Source: Desmodus rotundus
Lineage: Eukaryota > Chordata > Mammalia > Chiroptera > Phyllostomidae
Assembly: GCF_022682495.2 (NCBI RefSeq)
Contig: NC_071393.1
Coordinates: 103,434,304 to 103,498,303 of the forward strand
DNA length: 64,000 bases
Reading direction: 5' to 3'
Shown here one piece after another: positions 10,661-21,858 of this stretch; position 1 is the stretch's first letter, and the number at the start of each line of letters is the position of its first letter. The notes beneath the pieces were generated by a model. It ran no database searches. It was not told the DNA's origin and worked only from the letters and a program-made list of their open reading frames with translations. The translations under genes and the position numbers were made by a program.

Positions 10661-12284
10661 TCTTTAGGTTTTCAGGCGTTCACCCCATTTACATTTATCG
10701 GTGTAGCACACGTCTGGCCCTATGTCAGTCTCCTGATGACACATTTGATGAGTTTCGTGCTTGTTTTTCTGTCTTCTTTGTCGCTGTCTTTTGGAACAGT
10801 GGAGATCGTTTGTCTAGAAGCCTAAACCTCGGAAATGTGCAAACATCAGAGCAGGGCTAGAAGTCTGCACTGTCGTCCGCGGCAGCCGGGTCCAAACGGC
10901 ATGTGCGGGAAGGGGCGGTCCTGGTGGGTGAGAACCAGTTTCTACGGGTTGTTTCACATGGTGAGATGTTTCATAAATTTCATGAGAAAAATAGTGATTG
11001 GCTACTAAAGAGGAACTTCTCTATTACATACTGAGAGAGAAATCTGAGAAGGAAATTAGTAGATACCTCTTTCCAAGAGAGCTTGTTACTTCACCCATTT
11101 TCCTTTCTGGTTTGCAAAACTTGTTGCAGCGTAGCCTGGTAGCTAGTGATGTCGCCACTGTGTGAAGATCAATCAGGATTTCTTAGTGAATGTAATTTTC
11201 ATACGTTTATATTCTCATGTGATGCTCCTTCCTCTGTCCCTGAATTTTTAAGGAAATGGGTATGCATTTAAAAAATATGTAAAAGGTATTCACTGTGCTT
11301 ATATTGTTAAATACTGAGGATTTTACAAACTGCTAACTTTTCTGCTTTCATGTAAGCCTAGATGTTTCAAAGATGCAAAATCATTACAGGATATTCAATA
11401 TTCAATTGTTTGGCAGGATATATTTACATTATAACAAAAAGATATTCAAAACATTATTTTGAAAGATCATTTCTTTCCTGTGTTATTTTTTATTTTACAT
11501 ACCATATTTACATACTAAAACTTCTTATTTAGCTCTTTTGAAATTTAAGTATGTAAAATGTCAAGTGTTATTAATCTGGAATAAATTAAGTCTTGGATAT
11601 GCTGGATAAAGTATCTTCTACAGTAAATAATCTGTGTTTCTCCACATACCAGCTCTATCGGCATTATATTATTAAAGATATATATATTTTTTTATTCTAG
11701 TGAACTCTATAACTGTAAATAGCATATATGTCTATATCTCTCAATTACCAATTTCAAAGAATTAAAATTTCTATTAACTTCTGGTCAAAGATGAAGAAAT
11801 TTACTCAAGTTACATCTCTTAGCTTCTCTTTCTTTGTAGCCTATTTTATTAATAGGTGTGGAATGCTGAGTCCATTATATTATTAAAAAATAGTATTTAG
11901 TTTTTATTTCAAGGTTTTTAGGATTTAGTGTATGTTTTATAGGTATAATCAGCAGTACTGTTTAGACTTAATTCAATGTTTAAATTCATTTAATATTTAT
12001 CTGGAGTCCTTACATGCCCAAGCTTCCTTACCTCTGAGTCATTTATTTTTACTAATGTTTTGGTTGGCTAGATTATATTATCAAATAGATTTTTCAGGAA
12101 GGAATTATGAATAGTACCTCTTCAGTCTTTACATATGTGTCTTTGATAACATTGCTTGTGGAATCCATGTTCCCTTTAATTATGTCTTAGGGTGGAGCAT
12201 TTATTTTACCAAATTCCCTCCTGCTTCGAATTGCTCTTTCGAAGTTGCCTCTTCATTGTATATCTTTAGTAGTCCCTCCCTCGC
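10661..12284. other. Unassigned sequence with a small CpG cluster
   Basis: No repeat recognised; mostly AT-rich. A cluster of about seven CpGs in 50 bp lies at 10868-10918 (around GTCGTCCGCGGCAGCCGGGT). No associated exon or promoter element is visible. Confidence 0.4.
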
Positions 12285-12385
12285 CTCTCCTGTCTTCCTG
12301 TTTCTCCCTTCCCGCCTTCCCTCCCTTCTTCCCTTCCTTCCTTTCCCTCCTCTCATCCTCCCTTCCTTCCTTTTCTTCTTTTAAT
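12285..12385 (+). repeat. Polypyrimidine tract (TCCC/TTCC-rich)
   Basis: Roughly 100 bp almost entirely of C and T on the plus strand. The 145-codon frame across it (12245-12682) is low complexity and not a gene. Such tracts can adopt triplex (H-DNA) structures, an inference only. Confidence 0.85.
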
Positions 12386-12424
12386 AAAAATACCTGTCCA
12401 AATAAGCTTCATTTGCCACGTACA

Positions 12425-12454
12425 ATACTCGTATATAAATACTCGTACATAAAA
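12425..12454 (+). repeat. Short tandem duplication (2 x ~14 bp)
   Basis: ATACTCGTATATAA is followed directly by ATACTCGTACATAA, one mismatch apart. Confidence 0.8.
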
Positions 12455-12689
12455 GGATCAGGAGGCTGCAATTATCCCCCCAGTCCTTGCTTGCCTCCTC
12501 TCTCATTCTCTCCACACCTGCTGGCTTCCACACAGGCCTCTGCTGACTCACAGGGGCCGAGCAGTTTCATCCCTCGTAAGGAAGGACATTTCTTTTCTCC
12601 TTGTTACCCTCCATTCAGGCTTTCAAGAGCACCACTTTCTGCAATGCAAGCCACTGCAGTGTTGCAGCTCTTTGAATCATAAGCATTCA

Positions 12690-13739
12690 GATTTCCCCCG
12701 AAGTGCACGTACAGTACTGTGTTGGGGTGTGTTTCCTGCATCTGTGCCAGAAACAGGCACAGCCCATGATCCGAGCCCTGAGTTGACTCTGGTCACCAGC
12801 CCACCCGACCCCTCTCACGTGGTGAGCCTGCCTGTAGGAGTCTCTCTGTCCTTGCAACATGGCCTCAGTCAGACACTGGTTTACCAGCTATGTCACAATA
12901 CCTTTGAACTTCTCCTGGGGTTGGAAAGGTTAGTCAGAATCTTAGTCTTTTTTCCTATGGGACTGCTGCTGATGCGACATAAATCCAGGCTAGCCAGCTT
13001 CCTTTGGTAGCACAGATGACCCAAATTCTTATAATGCTGAAAGACCAATAACATCTAACCCCACCTACTACCTCTGTGCTCAAGGTCCCCGTGTGCTTCC
13101 TACTCATATCTGGCATGCCCGAAGTTGACGCTCCAGCGCAGTGGGGGATAATAGTGACTTCACTCCTGCACCCAGCCCTGCGGGTTGAGCAGCCAGAGGC
13201 AATGCTCACATCCTGCACGGTCCCACAGCCAGCCTCGTGGGTGGTATACTTCCTCAACACCTTCTTCAAATAGATTAGTGTTAGCCCACTGGTACCTGAT
13301 TATTTTAGCTCCCTTTCTCCTTTCAGGGTCTAGAAAGCCAGGCTCATTTATGCAATAAAGTGAACATACAATGTTCATTAAACTTATAGAACTTCCAGAT
13401 GAGAGGATGGAACTGTTCCGCCTCTTGCCACCCATGCAGATGCTGCGTTCTTGCAGCTTGTATGTGATACCTAAGGTGGCCCCTCCCCAGGTGGGAGCAA
13501 ACGCCAGGGATCTGGATTCTGGCTGTACAAGTTCATCTTTCTCTGCAGGCATCAACTCCCTTCCCTTAAAAAAATGGATTTAAAATGTATTTTCTGAAGT
13601 TAATTCATGTACAAGAAAGTTCTGGAAATGCTGCCTGGGCCTGTGGGGCAAGTTAAGCATTAGCATCTGTCCTTGAGGCTTCATTTCAACACTCCACAGG
13701 TCTATTTGCAACCTGTAGTTAGAATCTGATTAGTTGCAT
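12690..13739. other. Unassigned sequence with a 131-codon minus-strand frame
   Basis: GC-richer than the surroundings. The minus-strand frame at 13160-13555 is 131 codons long but has no recognisable domain, and the frame ends without splice-site support. Its layout could be an old LTR or other repeat that I cannot name. Confidence 0.3.
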
Positions 13740-13960
13740 AATAACCCTTTACGTTTTTATACAGTGTGGCACCTTTCTTTGGATGAGCTTAAAGTACGTT
13801 ACAGCCATTATCCTATTAGTCCTCACCCTAGGACGTGTTGGGGGTGGCATGGAATATGTTATTATCTTTCTTTTCTAGAAGGGACGTGATGGCACAAGGA
13901 AGTCAAGGAATTTGAGCAAGAGTACACATGAAGCTGGGTGGATCTGGGGACAGAAACAGG
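13740..13960 (-). mobile_element. MIR-family SINE
   Basis: Reverse-complement MIR-type order: GTGTGGCACCTTTCTTTGGA, AAAGTACGTTACAGCCATTA, TATTAGTCCTCACCCTAGGA, then GCACAAGGAAGTCAAGGAAT and GAGTACACATGAAGCTGG. The 3' portion is better preserved than the core. Confidence 0.6.
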
Positions 13961-14189
13961 TTTCACGAACAGGCTTTTGTTTCTCTGGCATAAATCTCTC
14001 GGCTCTCCTCTGTCAGAGAGAACTGGGTGGGCTTAAGGTGATACCGAAGGCCCGTCCTTTGTTGAAAAGAATGAGTTAAGTATATGCTGGGAGGAAGGAG
14101 CAGATGAGTTAAACTGAATTATCTAGGGTGTTAGGAGAAGCTCAATAACCCCCTTCAAACAATATACGTATGCATTTCATGCCCACTCA

Positions 14190-14330
14190 CCTTCAGGGCA
14201 CAGTGCTGCCAGATGCTGTCAGGAGAAACCCAGGAAGTGCCCCACTTGCCACAGAGCAGGTATTAAATACATATTTGTGGAAGGAATGAAGGAAGGAAGG
14301 GGAGAAGAAAGAAAGGAAGATAAGACGTTT
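14190..14330 (+). mobile_element. LINE-2/MIR 3' tail with a GGAA-rich repeat
   Basis: GTATTAAATACATATTTGTGG followed by GAATGAAGGAAGG resembles the LINE-2 terminus grown into a GGAA/GAAA-rich microsatellite (14283-14322). Assignment to LINE-2 rather than MIR is uncertain. Confidence 0.45.
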
Positions 14331-14640
14331 CCATTTTCAAGGAGCTTGCAACGGGGGTGGGAGAAACACTACAAACTAACATAACAATTATGGGCTGAAC
14401 TGGGGAGTATTGTCCATGGATGCAACAGGAGCACAGAGGAAGAAGAAATCACGGTGGCCTGGAGTGATGCTGGATTCTGCTTGCAGTAGGTGGAACCTGA
14501 ATTAGCCTTGGAGACAGGGGTGCGGATTCTGGGGAGGCAGAGAGGAGGAGTGAAGTGCAAAGGCCTGACGAGGCCGGTGAGAGAGGATGTATGATGGATT
14601 TTAAAGAAACAAGTGAGTTTTGTGAGGTTGGAAGAGGGCT
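14331..14640 (-). mobile_element. Possible LINE-2 fragment
   Basis: TTTTCAAGGAGCTTGCAACG resembles the reverse complement of the LINE-2 tail, and GAGGAGTGAAGTGCAAAGGC the upstream LINE-2 block. Intervening sequence is highly diverged. Confidence 0.4.
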
Positions 14641-17504
14641 TTTTTCCTTTCAATAAATATCGTGGAGTCCCTGAGAACTCTCAGATTCGAAGCTTGAAAG
14701 AGCGGCAGCTTGTTGCTAGTTTCCCGAGTGTACAATAACTCCAGGGCGCCGGTCTCCGCACACTTCTGATTCTTTATGGATGCCCCCACTTGCCTGGCAT
14801 GTTTACTTCTCCCTCAAAGGTGAGATTGAGCTCACAATTGTTTTCTCTTAGGGGTACTTTTTTTTTTTTTTTTACTGTTTTTGCATTTTCTACTTAGTTT
14901 TAGTCAGTGAAACATATTTATGTATTTATCATTATTATTATCATTATTTTTACTATTATGCGGTTCTAATTAAATACACTGCTGCATCCGCCCCCATCCT
15001 AGCTCTCTGCTCCACATTTATCCCTGCATGTGGTCCATATCTGCCAGAGGTTTTCCTAGCAACTTTCTTCTCTGACCTGGGTCTAATAATTAGAATCATA
15101 CATTTTGAAAACACTGCCTTTTGGAATTTTCAACATCTTCAGGAATCAAAGCTCTTGTTTTATTTAGAGTTCTCTCTTCTTCCACAAAATTGGGAAGGCA
15201 AAGAGATTCAGAAATTGAAATCTTCTTAATTCCCAAATCACAGCGCCCTCAAACTAGTAGATAATCAATACAAGACACAAATTTAACTCAACATCATAGG
15301 AAATGCATATCAACCCACATGGGAGATTTCAGGTTATTAGAAGGTGGTTTTCATTATCAGAGGGTCTGAGGAAGGCAAGAGAGAGTCTAGCAGCAGTGTT
15401 TGGAGGTGCTTGGGCTTCTGCAGACTCCCAACAGGGTGGTGAGGTGGGAAGTGTTGGTATGTGCCAATGCACACCAATAGGGTCTGTGGGTTTGCAGGTC
15501 AGTCCCAGATATGACTGGGGGGGCACAAAAGCAAAAAGCTCAGTTTTCTATATTTTGAGCATCCCAAACATATAGCAGCAGTGGGGGAGGAGTGGGATAT
15601 TTAGAAGAGACATTGACAGAATTTTCTGAAGTTTATTTCCCATTTATTACTTTCCCATCTAATGGAGAGCCTGACTGAGAATGAGGTTCATATAAAATTC
15701 CTATTTCTCTTTTCTCTCTTTGAATGTTCCCAGTTTAATTCGGGCACGTGCATTATCAAACATCTGTTTTAATTACAGCCATTGTTAAGGTAGTTAATCA
15801 GTTGTCGTCTCTCATCAGCCAAAATCCTATATTGCTGAATTTTCATACAATCAAAGATACAATAAATATAAAAGGAATTCTTGTATATCAGCATGGAAAA
15901 AAATGCATACAACTTCTTTGCTCACTGATGCAACCAAAACACCCAGGAGTTATTATAATGTGCATTCCCCTGACACAGACTTTTATTTCATGCAAATGAC
16001 TGTGATTAAGATTCAAATACTTTTTTTCCATTTTCACAATTACTTAATCAATGTGAAGTACTGTGTAAAAATTGCATCTCTTCATAACAGTGATTTTGAC
16101 CAAGTCAAGTGTTGCTCCTAGAATTATAATCCAGACTTGTGATTCAATTATCATTTAGAGACTTTCTAAATTCAAATGAACTTCACTCTTTTCTCCTCCT
16201 CCCAATACCGTAAACTTAATATCAGTATGGATCATTCGTAAGGTGGGATCAAAATAACTTTCCACTGCAAGGAAATATACAAAGTGATGTGTGAATTTCC
16301 CCTTACCTGCAAAAACGCACAGCATCAATAGTAACTCGCCATTAAAATGTATGAAATGCACAAAGTACAGTCTATTTTTCTATTTACATTACACTTAGCT
16401 TTGAGGCTGAAGAATACTGACACTTCCCAGAATACTTATCTATTTAAACTTACTTGGAACAGTTGTACAAACTGCCATTTAAAAAGTTAGAAAAGAACCC
16501 AAGGATACGTAAAGTTTGGCATCTCGGTTTGATGATTTAACTATTGGGCATTCAAAAGCACATTCTTACAGGAATCAACAAGGAAGGAATGCATAAAATA
16601 AAGTAGGATTCCCGAGGCCAACTAGGCCACTCTCGTACAGCTATGAAACATTGGTCTATTTACAGTTTACTGCACCCACGCCAGGGCTGCGTCTGCATCC
16701 TGTTTTGTTATTATTTGTGACTACCTCTTTCTTGCTCATCTTGCATTTCATTTATACTAGAGGAAAAATTAGATTTTGCCCATCCACATCCATTTTTTAA
16801 AAAATATGTTCTTTAGCCTCGCATTGAAAATAAAACCTGATTTTAAATTGTCTTTCTTCTTTCAACACTCACCCCCAATTCCTCTTTTTGTGTCCAATAA
16901 CCATGAGCAGAGAAAAACACTCATCTTTTATTCTCCATGGTTCCTAGAACACAATGCTATCTCTATGCTTGAGCTGAATTTGTAGAATTTGTTGAATTTG
17001 AATACTTTTTTTTTTGAGAGAAGTAGAATTTGCATTTGATGGAGCTTGATGGAAAAAAAGCAGAAAAGGTTCACCTCTGGCAATTCCTCTCTGCAAGTGG
17101 CTTCTTGACCATTCTTATGGAGATGCCCCCCTCTCCTGCCAGGAAAGGCTGGAGAAGCATTGGAGTTGGTCCATATGAGGGTCCCAGCTCATAGAGATGC
17201 TGGCCAGGTGGAACCAAACGTCTAGTCCCCAATTTGGTAGAAGACCAGGGAGCCTCTGTGAGGTTGAGGTGGTTCTACAGGAGGAAGAATTATGAACTGC
17301 AGATTTGTTCACATAGCCAAGGTAGCATTCTGCAAGAGTAAGAATAGCCAGCCATATCTAGGTCCTTAAAACTGGGTCCTTTGAATTCAGTCCAGGAGGC
17401 TGATAGAGGACCAAAGGGACAGTCCCTATTTATTCTGGTCCTATCCAGGGGGTTCTGCAAGGGCTTTAGGATAAAGCTTGGCGGGGGAGTGGAAATGACA
17501 CTGT
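14641..17504. other. Unassigned sequence
   Basis: About 2.9 kb with a poly-T run (around 14859-14873), ATT-rich triplets (14930-14960) and otherwise no repeat that I recognise. No supported exon or RNA gene. Confidence 0.4.
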
Positions 17505-18115
17505 GTCAGAGACTATTGGCTGGGTGCAGATGTCTAATCTTCCCTGTTCCATAGTAACAGAATTTTTGCTGGGCACATGGCTGCCCAAATAAAGGCTACA
17601 TTCCCAGGGGCCCCTGTAGCTAGTAGTGAACCCATGACTACGTTGGGGCCAATGGTATAAAAGCAAAGCAGTGGTCCAAAATTCCTTATCCCAAATCCTT
17701 GAGGCCAGGTATAGTTTGGAAATCAGATTTTTTTCAGATTTTTGAAGGTGATATGATACATATACTACTTATTATGGAATTTGTCCATTGGAGTTGTGGC
17801 CAGCAACTCACCACCAACTATGGCAAGTCATAAAAATCGTTACTCTGAGTGGGATAAATAAAGACCATGGACTCATGTCAATTCAGGCCAAGCTTTGCCT
17901 TCAAATGAGTTTTTGTTGAAAACGTACTTAAAGATTTATTGTTCCAATCCTTTTGGATTTTAGAATCATGGATCATGTGGTAGTTTCTAGAAAACTGTAG
18001 AGACAGCTGACACATACCGTTTGCCCCTTCCTTGTTCCTTCCTACATCCAGCCTCCTGGAATGTGATGCTTGCTAAACCGTGAGGACTGTTGTTATGAAG
18101 ACAGACTCAACTGCC
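17505..18115 (+). mobile_element. Ancient interspersed repeat split by a possible DNA transposon
   Basis: Two pieces, 17505-17680 (CACATGGCTGCCCAAATAAA onward) and 18000-18115 (CCTTGTTCCTTCCTACATCC onward), follow one another in an old mammalian repeat, LTR-like by memory. Between them, 17685-17995 has phrases such as TTCCTTATCCCAAATCCTTG and TTTTGGATTTTAGAATCATG near its two ends, like an old DNA transposon. Subfamily names are not secure. Confidence 0.4.
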
Positions 18116-18194
18116 TGTACTTGTTATTTTCCTCAAAGAGCTATGATCTTTAAATGTGAATATTGTTATGTTTTGCTGCATAATTCAATATTGA

Positions 18195-18360
18195 ATATAC
18201 GTTATGCACGCACACTACACTGAGCATCTTATTTAATTGTTAATTCCATTTTATAGATGAGAAAACTGATATATAGAAATATTAACTTGGCTAGGGCCAC
18301 GGCCAGTAAGTGGCAAAGCCAGGATTTAAAGCGATAAGGCTGAGGCCAGGACCCCACCTT
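18195..18360 (-). mobile_element. MIR SINE
   Basis: Reverse-complement MIR: CATTTTATAGATGAGAAAACTG, then GGCTAGGGCCACGGCCAGTA and AGTGGCAAAGCCAGGATTT. Confidence 0.8.
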
Positions 18361-18669
18361 TGTCCTTGGTACCATTTCTTTTTTCTCCCAGTGAGACCAT
18401 AGTCACCACAGAAAAAAATGTTGAAGACACATTATAGGTACTTGGGTCGAGCTGTGTTTTTCCCTGTGGTTCTAGAATTTCATTTTTTAGATGCCTTGTT
18501 AAGACATTGCACTTTTTTTCTGTTCCATTTTAATTGGACAAGTTTTGACTTGCAATTAATCAGTTTTCTACCCATGCCAACAAGGGACAACCCCAAAAGA
18601 AGAGTTTTTAAACTTCATATTCAAATTGCTTTGGTGTGCTTTTTTAATCCATTAGAGCTTGAACTAGTT
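18361..18669. other. Unassigned sequence
   Basis: About 300 bp without a recognised feature, immediately outside the HAL1-like insertion. Confidence 0.5.
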
Positions 18670-18679
18670 TAAGGGCACT
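18670..18679. repeat. Target-site duplication of the HAL1-like element (left copy)
   Basis: TAAGGGCACT, repeated without mismatch at 20573-20582 on the other side of the element. Confidence 0.85.
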
Positions 18680-20572
18680 TTTTTTAAAAATATACTTTAT
18701 TGATTATGCTATTACAGTTGTCCCATTTTTTCCCCTTCATTCTCCTCTGCCCTGAAACCCCCTCCCACCAGCATTCCTCCACCTTAGTTCATGTCCATGG
18801 ATCATACATATAAGTTCTTTGGCTTCTCCATTTCCCATACAGTTCTTAATCTCCCCCTGTCTATTTTGTACCTACCATTTATGCTGCTTATTCCCTATAG
18901 CTTTTCCTCCATCCTCCCCGCTCTCCTTCTGCACTGATAACCCTGCATCTGATCTCTATTTTTGTGATTCTGTTCCTGTTCTAGTTGTTTGCTTAGTTTG
19001 TTTTGTTTTTAGGTTCAGTTGTTGATAGTTGTGAGTTTTTTGTCATTTTACTATTCATATTTTTTTATCTTCTTCTTTTTCTTAGATAAGTCCCTTTACC
19101 ATTTCATATAATAAGGGCTTGGTGATGATGAATTCCTTTAACTTGACCTTATCTGGGAAGCACTTTATCTGCCCTCCCATTCTAAATGATAATTTTGCTG
19201 GATAGAGTAATCTTGGATGTAGGTCCCTTTTTATTCATGACTTTGAATACTTCTTTCCAGCCCCTTCTTGCCTGTAAGGCTTCTTTTGAGAAATCAGCTG
19301 ATAGTCTTGTGGGAACTCCTTTGTAGGTAACTCTCTCCTTTTCTCTTGCTGCTTTTCTCTTACCCAAGATCTTTAATCTTGGGTAATGTAATTATGATGT
19401 GCCTTGGTGTGTTCCTCCTTGGGTCCAACTTCTTTGGGACTCTCTGAGCTCCCTGGACTTCCTGGAAGTCTATTTCCTTCACCAGATTGGGGAAGTTCTC
19501 CTTCATTATTTGTTCAAATAAGTTTTCAATTTCTTTGTCTTCCACTTCTCCTTCTGGTACTCCTATGATTTGGATGTTGGAACATTTAAAGTTGTTCCAG
19601 AGGTTCCTAAGCCTCTCCTCATTTTGTTGAATTCTTGTTTCTTCATTCTGTTCTGGTTGAGTGTTTATTTCTTCCTTGTCCTCCAAATCATTGATTTGAG
19701 TCCCAGTTTCCTTCCCTTCACCGTTGGTTCCCTGTATTTTTCTTTATTTCACTTTGCATAGCCTTCATTTCTTCCTCTATTTTGTGACCATACTCAACCA
19801 TTTCTGTGAGCATCCTGATTACCAGTGTTTTGAACTGTGCATCTGATAGGTTGGCTATCTCTTCATTGCTTAGTTTTATTTTTGGAGCTTTGATGTGTTC
19901 TTTCATTTGGGCCATATATTTTTTTTTTGTCTCAGCTTGCCTATTACATAGTGAGGGGCAGTGCCTTCATAGTGAGGGGTATTCCCCAGGGCAGGGCAAC
20001 CCATGTTGCTGCATTGTGGAACTGTATGTGGGGGAGGGGTCCGAGAAGGGACAATGAGGCTTGCTTGGCTTTTGGCCGGCTTTCATTCACTTCCTCCACT
20101 ATGCACAAGCAAATTGGGCCCTTCTGGTGCTGGTTCCTAGGTGGGTGTGTTTGTACACATTCTAGGACCCTGTGGGTCTCTCCAATGAGCTCTACTATGA
20201 GGCTGGGAGTTTCTCCCCCTCCCACAACCCGCACTGATTTTTACAGTCAGAGGTTTTGAGGCTTTATTTCCCCATGCTGGAACCCTGGGTTGCACAGTAT
20301 GTCTAGCTCCCCAGTTGTTGCTCCCAGTTTATCCACATGCAAATGTGGGAAAACAGTCTATCAGCTGCCACCTTGCTGCATGTCCTCCCCACCCTGGTTG
20401 CCCATCTCTGCCCTTCCTACCGGTCTGGATGAATGTTTCTTCTTTAACTTCTTGGTTGTTGGACTTCCATACAGTTTGATTTTCTGGCAGTTCTGGCTGT
20501 TTTTTGTTTTTAAATTTGTTGCTGTCCTTCTTTTGGTTGTGTGAGGAGGCAAAGTGTATTTGCTAGAAGTCC
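18680..20572 (-). mobile_element. HAL1-like LINE-1 derivative (ORF1 only), near full length
   Basis: A 1.9-kb element read on the minus strand: 5'UTR-like leader (20572-19916), LINE-1 ORF1 (19915-19082), then directly a 3'UTR with an AATAAA signal (18701-18696) and a short A tail (T run at 18680-18686). A 10-bp duplication TAAGGGCACT lies exactly outside both ends (18670-18679, 20573-20582). LINE-1 ORF2 (about 3.8 kb) is entirely absent between ORF1 and 3'UTR. That arrangement defines half-L1 (HAL1) elements, non-autonomous retrotransposons using LINE-1 machinery. Alternative: a LINE-1 copy that lost ORF2 by internal deletion. The exact terminal duplication shows it inserted as a unit. Confidence 0.8.
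19082..19915 (-). pseudogene. LINE-1/HAL1 ORF1 (RNA-binding chaperone), frameshifted
   Basis: Begins MAQMKEHIKAPKIKLS and covers about 278 codons to a TAA at 19084-19082. An N-terminal helical part is followed by the ORF1p RRM region (NFKCSNIQIIGVPEGE, FPNLVKEIDFQEVQGAQRVP, PRHIIITLPKIKD) and the C-terminal domain (TYKGVPTRLSADFS, then GGQIKCFPDKVKLKEF after a shift). Frame changes occur between about 19720 and 19686, near 19367, and near 19190, so no intact protein is possible. In active elements the protein trimerises, binds element RNA and acts as a nucleic-acid chaperone. The remnant is slightly short compared with human ORF1p (338 residues). Confidence 0.88.
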
Positions 20573-20582
20573 TAAGGGCACT
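20573..20582. repeat. Target-site duplication of the HAL1-like element (right copy)
   Basis: TAAGGGCACT, identical to 18670-18679. It marks the element's 5' end at 20572. Confidence 0.85.
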
Positions 20583-21241
20583 GCTTTAAGAATTAAAACT
20601 TGCAAATATAAGATGAAGAACAGTGCCCTTGAAGAGGCCTGTGCCAGAGAGAAGCACTGAGGTGTGCACTTTAATAGCTTCTTGGTCAACTTGTCTCTAG
20701 CAATAGGCCCCCTTCTGCACGAGCCTTCTCTCCCCAGCCAGAGCTTCCTCCTGCCCTAGTGCCTTAGCAAGTGCTCTTCCACCCCAACCCTGGTCATTCT
20801 CTACCACAGCTCCCTGATTATTATTTTTTGATTTGTGGTAAAATATGCATAACAGTATTGATCATTTCAATCCTTTGTAAGTGCACATTTGGTGACATTC
20901 AATACATTCACATGTTTTGCAGTCACCACCACTATCTATACCCAAAACTTCTTTTTATTATCCCCAGTACAGATTTTGTACCCGCTAAACGATAACTTCT
21001 CCTTCCCCTCTTTTCCCCTATCCCCTGGTAATCTCCGCTGTACTTTCTGTCTCTATGAATTTGCTTATTCTAGATACCGCATATAAGTGAAACTATATAA
21101 TATATGCCCCTCTGTGTCTGGCTTATTTCATTTAGCACAATGTTTTTAAGGTCCCTTCAGGTTCTAGTATATATCAAAATTTTCATTCCTTTTTATGGCT
21201 GAATAATATCCCATTGTATGTATATATCACCTTTTTTGTTT

Positions 21242-21473
21242 CATTTAAAATTTTTTTAAAAGATTTTATTTTTATTTTCAGAGAGAGGGGAGGGGAGGGA
21301 GAGAGAGAGGGAGAGGAACATCAGCGTGAGACAGAAACAATTTGTTGCCTCTCGCATGCCTCCAATTCGGGACCTGGCCCACAACCCAGACATGTGCTCT
21401 GACTGGGAATCGAGCCAGTGACCTTTTGGTTCACAGGCCAGCACTCAATCCACTGGGCCACACCAGCCAGGGC
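21242..21473 (-). mobile_element. VES bat SINE inserted in LINE-1
   Basis: Minus-strand reading gives the complete VES head (GCCCTGGCTGGTGTGGCCCA), the B-box region GGCTCGATTCCCAGTCAGAG, a central GGTCCCGAATTGG segment, a CT-rich run and an A/T-rich tail. Flanks CACCTTTTTTGTTT (21228-21241) and CACATTTTGTTT (21474-21485) look like an imperfect target-site duplication. Confidence 0.93.
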
Positions 21474-21739
21474 CACATTTTGTTTATCCATTCATCTGAC
21501 TTGGTTTGTTTCAACTTTTTGGATATTTGAATAATACTGCTGTTAACATTGGTGTATGAGGTTCAAGTCTCTGCTCCCTCTTTTGAACATATACCTATGT
21601 GTGGAATTGCTGGGTCATATGGTAGCTCTATGTTTAACTTTTTGAGGAATCACTAAACTTTTCCAAAGCAGCTGCACCATTTTACATTCTCATCAGCAAT
21701 GTAGAGGGTTCCAATTTCTCCCATCCTTGCCAACACTTG

Positions 21740-21790
21740 CTATTATTATTGTTGTTTTTGTTGTTGCTGCCGCTGCTGCTGTTGTTGTTC
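21740..21790 (+). repeat. Triplet-rich microsatellite (TAT/GTT/GCT)
   Basis: Triplet array within the LINE-1 remnant, changing from TATTATTATT through GTT units to GCTGCCGCTGCTGCT and back to GTT. Confidence 0.8.
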
Positions 21791-21858
21791 TAGCCATCCT
21801 AATAGGGGTGTAGTGGTTTTACATTGCAATTTTATCTGGTCGTTTTTTTTATAGCCTT

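Larger units (their letters stand above)
20819..21858 (-). mobile_element. Old LINE-1 3' part, split by a VES SINE
   Basis: Reverse-complement old LINE-1 is seen before (AATACATTCACATGTTTTGC, CACCACCACTATCTATACCC, GTCTGGCTTATTTCATTTAG) and after (CATTTTGTTTATCCATTCAT, AATTGCTGGGTCATATGGTA, CCATCCTAATAGGGGTGTAG) a VES SINE. The two parts are collinear in LINE-1, so the SINE came later. No open frame survives. Confidence 0.85.

Noticed and set aside
12245..12682. 145-codon plus-strand frame
   Set aside because: Starts in a polypyrimidine tract and is rich in Ser, Pro, Phe and Leu because of base composition.
13160..13555. 131-codon minus-strand frame, considered as retroviral or gene remnant
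   Set aside because: I could not match any retroviral or cellular domain, so no function is assigned.
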